From assembly GCA_036250225.1 (NCBI GenBank), contig JAPZLL010000044.1, forward strand, positions 186,001-250,000: 64,000 bases of DNA, written 5' to 3'. Origin of the DNA: Cercophora sp. LCS_1. Its lineage: Eukaryota > Ascomycota > Sordariomycetes > Sordariales > Lasiosphaeriaceae. The notes under the pieces were generated by a model, which was given only the letters and a program-made list of their open reading frames with translations, was not told the DNA's origin and searched no databases. The position numbers were made by a program, and so were the translations under genes. This document shows, one piece after another, positions 63,617 through 64,000 of this stretch (position 1 is the stretch's first letter; every line of letters starts with the position of its first letter).

Positions 63617-63712
63617 TTTTTCATTTTTCATTTTTCATTTTTCATTTTTCATTTTTCATTTTTCATTTTTCATTTTTCATTTTTCATTTTTCATTTTTCA
63701 TTTTTTTTGTTG
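63617..63712. repeat. TCATTTT heptamer microsatellite
   Basis: About thirteen near-perfect tandem copies of the 7-mer TCATTTT. Confidence 0.95.
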
Positions 63713-64000
63713 TGTTTTGGTTTGTTTCTTGGTCGCCTGGACTTACAAGCCTATTGCAACAGACGGAAGAGGGCTACTATCTCGCATACCCAATGACGGT
63801 CCTAAAGCACCTTCCCCTCAAAAAAAAGTTTTTCTTGGCATAAGGTATCAGCTTCAGCAGGCAGAGCCTTGACAAAAGGGGGACGCAAAGCCCCTGCTGG
63901 TTCGCACCCACCCCCCCCCCCCCATCCTAGGTCGGGATAATTCAGGTTTGATCATAAAGAGATTTGGTATCAAAGGCAAGCATAATACACTACAGTGAGA
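63713..64000. other. Window edge, no gene
   Basis: AT-rich DNA with a C homopolymer (about 14 C) near 63910-63923. No supported gene. Confidence 0.5.

Overview
The window is nuclear DNA of a filamentous ascomycete (Pezizomycotina, most likely a Sordariomycete). The reasons are: genes on both strands cut by many 44-75 nt introns with GTRNGT donors, CTAAC/CTGAC branch sites and YAG acceptors; fungal-only protein families (Whi5-like repressor, GH55 glucanase, fungal DUF7580/DUF7730/DUF3883-type proteins); and two premature stops that look like CpA-to-TpA (RIP-type) changes. No tRNA, rRNA or CRISPR was recognised. Exon joins were inferred by hand from splice sites and reading-frame continuity; no transcript or database was available.

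Layout. 0-2 kb: decayed multi-pass membrane gene (minus). 2.2-9.5 kb: housekeeping block with an OM14-like mitochondrial outer-membrane protein, Mia40 (intermembrane-space disulfide relay), an unknown protein, thiamine pyrophosphokinase and the ER-Golgi Qb-SNARE Bos1. 9.7-10.7 kb: a 1.04 kb inverted-repeat transposon-like element. 10.9-12 kb: class II-type peroxidase pseudogene. 12.6-13.6 kb: four-span membrane protein. 14.4-24.4 kb: a paralogous pair of single-span membrane proteins in opposite orientation on either side of a very large secreted GH55 glucanase / PI-PLC-like fusion that carries two disabling lesions. 24.6-25.7 kb: Pro/Tyr-rich exon and a degenerate duplicated repeat.

26-33 kb: DUF7730-like protein, an alpha/beta hydrolase, then a head-to-head pair (DUF7580-like protein with an N-terminal domain typical of fungal cell-death/NLR-linked proteins, and a zinc-finger protein ending in a MIT domain). 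34-38 kb: Whi5/Nrm1-like repressor and an unknown protein. 39-44.7 kb: cluster of coiled-coil proteins with C-terminal membrane anchors plus a decayed coiled-coil gene. 45-52 kb: a four-span membrane protein fused to a DUF3883/PD-(D/E)XK-like domain, a PAF-acetylhydrolase-like lipase, a GPI-type cupredoxin, and a frameshifted membrane protein. 52.6-58.3 kb: cytochrome P450, MFS transporter and a condensation-type (Tri3-like) acyltransferase, a plausible small specialised-metabolism or detoxification cluster. 59-63 kb: small conserved-looking genes and a PD-(D/E)XK-like protein. 63.6 kb: heptamer microsatellite.

Most novel to my eye: the GH55-PLC fusion, the membrane-tethered DUF3883 protein, a start codon split by an intron that leaves a second in-frame ATG inside the intron, an exon whose only coding bases are ATG, two GC-AG introns, and the head-to-head DUF7580 / zinc finger-MIT pair.
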